A stretch of 20,559 nt of DNA, from positions 1-20,559 of IMG/VR virus record IMGVR_UViG_3300000116_008942. One strand, given 5' to 3'. Below are positions 17,739 through 20,559 of this stretch, piece after piece; within the stretch, counting starts at the first letter, position 1, and each line of letters opens with the position of its first letter. The position numbers were made by a program, and so were the translations under genes. Under the pieces are notes generated by a model. It searched no databases. It saw nothing but the letters and a program-made list of their open reading frames with translations, and was not told where the DNA came from. Origin of the DNA: a virus.

Positions 17739-20559
17739 ATAGTGTTTTATTCGTAATTGCGTCAGATAAACTAGCTTGTGCGTTTATATTATTTATACTA
17801 GTTCCATCAGCAGTTGAGTTGTAAATATCTTCGATTGTAATTTCATCGAAGTTGTGTATTTGATAATTCCCTTGGAATTTCTTTTGTCCTAAAAATGCTG
17901 GATTTTCTTTAGCCATATTTTTACCAAATATATTTAAAGTGTTACCCATACCCGTATGATTTGAACAATAATAATATAATAAATTCGGCGCATTTTCTGG
18001 AACCTTAAATTCTATATAAGCTCCGTCTGTACCTGGAATTCCAACAGCAGTTATATTAACTGCGTATGCAAGTCCATTAGCATGTATACCATCTAGTCCT
18101 CTAGAAAATTCAAACGGATGAGCATTATTACTATTACTTGGATGATCCAACAAAAATCTATATGTTGCTCCTCGAGTTAATGTTAATACCGGCGCCTCAA
18201 CATTATTAAGCCAGAAAGCATTACCTACAGCATCCCCTGATTTAGCCGCAACTCTTACATTATATTCAGTTATTGGTATATAATTTTTACGCTCAAAATA
18301 ACTATTTTCTGACAATGTTGCTTGTATTTCAACATCATGATTAGCTGGTATAATTTTTTTGTGCATATAGTCAGGTGCACGTTTTGCAGTATGACTTTCT
18401 ACTTTAATCGTAGCATCATTTAAATAGCCAAATCCAGGATTAGTAATTGTAAATCCAGTTATTCGTTTAGTTATTGCATCTCTTGTTAAAGTTGCAGTAG
18501 CTTGTACGTTTGTTGTTAGAGGTTTACCATCAGCTCCAAAAGCATCAGGAGGAGAAATAGTTACTAATGGTGTAGTGACATATTCCTTTTTATTTAATCC
18601 AACTAAATCTAAACCTAAAGATGTTGAATTGAGCTTACCAATTTTACTTGCAACAATTTCATTATCACCAGTAAGACCATCATCTGCATTTTCTTGTGCA
18701 AGTGTTTGTATTCCAACAAGAGTTCCGCCTATGGTATAACCAGTACCAACACTAGCAACTGTAAATGTGAATGAACCACCACCACCAACAGCCGAACCAG
18801 GTATTGTAATGATTTCGCCTATTTCATAATTACTACCAGTTGTAGTCGAAGTAACACTATAAATATCTCTATTAGAATCTACAACAATTGTTACTACACC
18901 ACTCGCACCACTGCCAGAAGATCGAGAGCCTCCAGTTGTAACGCCCGTATATGTACCAGGAACTCTTCCCGAATCTGTAGCGATACCGCCAATGTTAAAC
19001 GAATTATGCCCACCAGCGATAATTACTCTATCAACTTCACCTTTAGAGTTTATTGTAGCAGTTGCAGTTGCTCCTGATCCGGCACCGCTTAAAGTAATAG
19101 CAGGTACTGAAGGATAACCATGTCCAGGTTCTGCAATTGATATATCAATTAGTCCGCCATTTTGTGTGACAGACTTCATAGCTAGTTTAGCATCTCTATT
19201 TGCTCGAGCAATACCAATAATACCAAAGGTAGAAGCAATTGCTTGAATAAGCAAACCAATATCTTCAATGCCAATATAGCCTGGCTGAACACCTGGCATC
19301 GATGAGAACGTTCTTCTAAATGCAGGAGATGCACTATATGCATTTTCGTATACTTGTGTATCAGTACCAATGCCTACAGTCGTATCAGGATTATCATCAC
19401 CTAATATAGCCCGCACTGCTTCAATAACCATTAATACTTCACCGAAATATTTGAATCCGGCTGCATGTACTAACTTATCAAAAGGCTCTTTCCACTGTGA
19501 TAAGTTACGAGCAACTTTTACAACATAAGAGAATTTTTGATAAAAATCAGAGTCGTGTACCTTTATACTTTTTTCTGATAAAAATCCTGCAGCAGTACTA
19601 TAATTACCAGCAAACGCGGGACGATCATAAGTTCTTAAAAAACCCTTTTGATTTCCAGTACCATCTATTTTACCTGGTGCACCAACAGCTAGATAATTAT
19701 ATTCATCATGAGACATATCTATTGCAAATCCATAGTTATGGTTTACAACTGTAGTATCTCCTCTATATTGTTCCTTTTGTTGCCAAACTTCTGTGTCAGT
19801 ATTAAATTCATAGTGATATATTTTACCATTATCAGTAATAACACCATCATCAAACCCTTGCTCACCAATAATTAAATTATCTCCACTTATTCTAACAATT
19901 ATTCCGTAAGTGGTATTATCTCTAATAGAAGGAATAACATAGCTTGGCAAAGAATTAATGGCAACCCATGATGATATTCCTACAGCATTTTCACTTCTTT
20001 CGAAAATATAAACAGTATGATATGGATTATCACGACTTGTTAAAGCAATACGCGGTGTTCCATTTTCAACATTCGTAATATCAATAGCATATCCAAAAGT
20101 TTGGTTCGCTATATCATTACTTGGAGATAATATGTTATCTAATTCGTATTGTCCTGTAATTTCATTTTTTAAGTAAACAACTGCTCTACCAGTTTTTGCA
20201 ATTGAAGGCGTAGAATAATTTTGGAAAGAAGCTACAAGATATTTTCCTCGCACTACAACAGTTTCACCAAATCCATGGTTTTGAGAAGCTCCTGAATTTA
20301 ATACATTTGGAGCTGTTATTGTTTGTAATTTATTCCAGGTTGATCCAGTTCTTTTATATAATATAACTGCACCTCTTGGCCCTGATGCAGCATAATCAAC
20401 ATGGCTTATTGCAAGATAATTTTTGTCTAAGGAAATTGATTCATTACCTGCAGCGAAATTTATACCGTCACTTGCGCCAGGTATAATTTTAGTGGTAAAT
20501 CGCCAAATATTATTTCCGTTTATATCAACCGATCGATCCCAAATTTCAACTGAACCAGT
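17737..20559 (-). CDS. Large baseplate protein in gene 7 position, N terminus beyond window (940 residues visible)
   Basis: Open from the window edge to the TAG at 17737; a GTG at 20253 lies inside the frame and is not a credible start. Visible order: residues 1 to about 330 at least five FG-GAP-like blades with motifs such as HGFGETVVVRGKYLVAS, QTFGYAIDI and HNYGFAIDMSHDEYNYLAVGAP; about 335-377 a segment FYQKFSYVVKVARNLSQW followed by HAAGFKYFGEV, which resembles a motif common in marine T4-like baseplate proteins; about 378-460 largely helical; about 465-750 glycine-rich beta modules (EPGHGYPSVPAITLSGAG, NPGFGYLND); about 782-880 a cupredoxin-like domain; then a polar tail ending NKTL. It sits directly before gene 8, the place of T4 gene 7, whose product is a 1032-residue wedge protein. 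I could not align it with T4 gp7, so the name rests on position and size. Its stop is 9 bases before the gene 8 ATG. Confidence 0.8.
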   Translation of the reverse strand, partial: TGSVEIWDRSVDINGNNIWRFTTKIIPGASDGINFAAGNESISLDKNYLAISHVDYAASGPRGAVILYKRTGSTWNKLQTITAPNVLNSGASQNHGFGETVVVRGKYLVASFQNYSTPSIAKTGRAVVYLKNEITGQYELDNILSPSNDIANQTFGYAIDITNVENGTPRIALTSRDNPYHTVYIFERSENAVGISSWVAINSLPSYVIPSIRDNTTYGIIVRISGDNLIIGEQGFDDGVITDNGKIYHYEFNTDTEVWQQKEQYRGDTTVVNHNYGFAIDMSHDEYNYLAVGAPGKIDGTGNQKGFLRTYDRPAFAGNYSTAAGFLSEKSIKVHDSDFYQKFSYVVKVARNLSQWKEPFDKLVHAAGFKYFGEVLMVIEAVRAILGDDNPDTTVGIGTDTQVYENAYSASPAFRRTFSSMPGVQPGYIGIEDIGLLIQAIASTFGIIGIARANRDAKLAMKSVTQNGGLIDISIAEPGHGYPSVPAITLSGAGSGATATATINSKGEVDRVIIAGGHNSFNIGGIATDSGRVPGTYTGVTTGGSRSSGSGASGVVTIVVDSNRDIYSVTSTTTGSNYEIGEIITIPGSAVGGGGSFTFTVASVGTGYTIGGTLVGIQTLAQENADDGLTGDNEIVASKIGKLNSTSLGLDLVGLNKKEYVTTPLVTISPPDAFGADGKPLTTNVQATATLTRDAITKRITGFTITNPGFGYLNDATIKVESHTAKRAPDYMHKKIIPANHDVEIQATLSENSYFERKNYIPITEYNVRVAAKSGDAVGNAFWLNNVEAPVLTLTRGATYRFLLDHPSNSNNAHPFEFSRGLDGIHANGLAYAVNITAVGIPGTDGAYIEFKVPENAPNLLYYYCSNHTGMGNTLNIFGKNMAKENPAFLGQKKFQGNYQIHNFDEITIEDIYNSTADGTSINNINAQASLSDAITNKTL
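17790..17797 (-). promoter_or_regulatory. Candidate T4-type late promoter before gene 8
   Basis: The minus strand has an exact TATAAATA, the T4 late -10 element recognised by the gp55 sigma factor. It lies 62 bases upstream of the gene 8 ATG, inside the C-terminal coding part of the previous gene. T4 late promoters need no -35 element, so nothing else is expected. In DNA this AT-rich about two exact copies per strand would occur by chance in 20 kb, and I found three by eye on this strand, so position is the only support. Confidence 0.3.
17920..18215 (-). other. Cupredoxin-like domain inside the gene 7-position protein
   Basis: The segment begins at PVLTLTRGATYRFLLDH and ends at YYYCSNHTGMGNTLNIFG. 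It carries a candidate type 1 copper ligand set: His in NAHPFEF (codon 18118-18120), Cys (17965-17967), His (17956-17958) and Met (17947-17949). The first His lies 51 residues before the Cys, close to the 47 of plastocyanin. The cluster is C-x2-H-x2-M, so the Met is two residues nearer than in plastocyanin (C-x2-H-x4-M). The domain is in frame within a structural gene and has no separate start or signal peptide. Copper binding is inferred from motif only; a purely structural cupredoxin fold is the alternative. Confidence 0.75.

Noticed and set aside
17920-18215. Reading the cupredoxin segment as a separate plastocyanin-type metabolic gene
   Set aside because: It has no own start, stop or signal peptide and is continuous with the structural protein on both sides.
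19497-19754. Plus-strand open frame of 85 codons rich in Tyr, Gln and His
   Set aside because: Antisense to the continuous gene 7-position frame, with no start signal and no recognisable domain.

Overview
The window is a strictly one-directional block of tail and baseplate structural genes from a T4-like (Straboviridae-related or marine T4-like) myovirus. All genes are on the minus strand, so transcription runs from base 20559 towards base 1. The strongest family anchor is gene 8 at 16021-17727, whose start, middle and last 30 residues match T4 gp8. The low GC, the domain style of the large proteins (DUF4815-type N terminus, GxGY beta modules, GGTG fibre motif, INEL-x-x-x-IG shaft repeats) and the greatly enlarged baseplate proteins resemble marine T4-like phages of cyanobacteria or SAR11 bacteria. 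No host-specific gene is present, so the host is inferred only loosely.

Layout in transcription order: (1) 20559-17737, the C-terminal 940 residues of a large protein in the gene 7 position, with beta-propeller-like repeats, a conserved helical baseplate-type segment, glycine-rich GxGY modules and a cupredoxin-like domain; (2) 17727-16021, baseplate wedge protein gp8, enlarged to 568 residues; (3) 16003-9185, a 2272-residue virion protein with a DUF4815-type N terminus; (4) 9180-8965, a 71-residue coiled-coil protein; (5) 8965-1, the first 2988 codons of a giant tail-fibre-like protein that leaves the window with no stop codon. The last frame was read codon by codon across the whole interval and is continuous.

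Genes are packed with gaps of 9, 17 and 4 bases and a final 1-base TAATG overlap, as expected for a co-transcribed late operon. Together they would build the baseplate wedge (gene 7-like protein and gp8), its peripheral part (the 2272-residue protein) and the attached receptor-seeking fibre. No tRNA, CRISPR array, insertion sequence, integration site, convincing terminator or enzyme gene was seen, and there is no gene-free stretch longer than 17 bases.

The most interesting signals are protein-level: a roughly 60-residue module that seems to have been inserted into three different virion proteins of this operon, a 23-unit degenerate repeat shaft in the giant fibre, a cupredoxin-like fold with a full His/Cys/His/Met set inside a baseplate protein, and a beta-propeller-like region in the gene 7-like protein.
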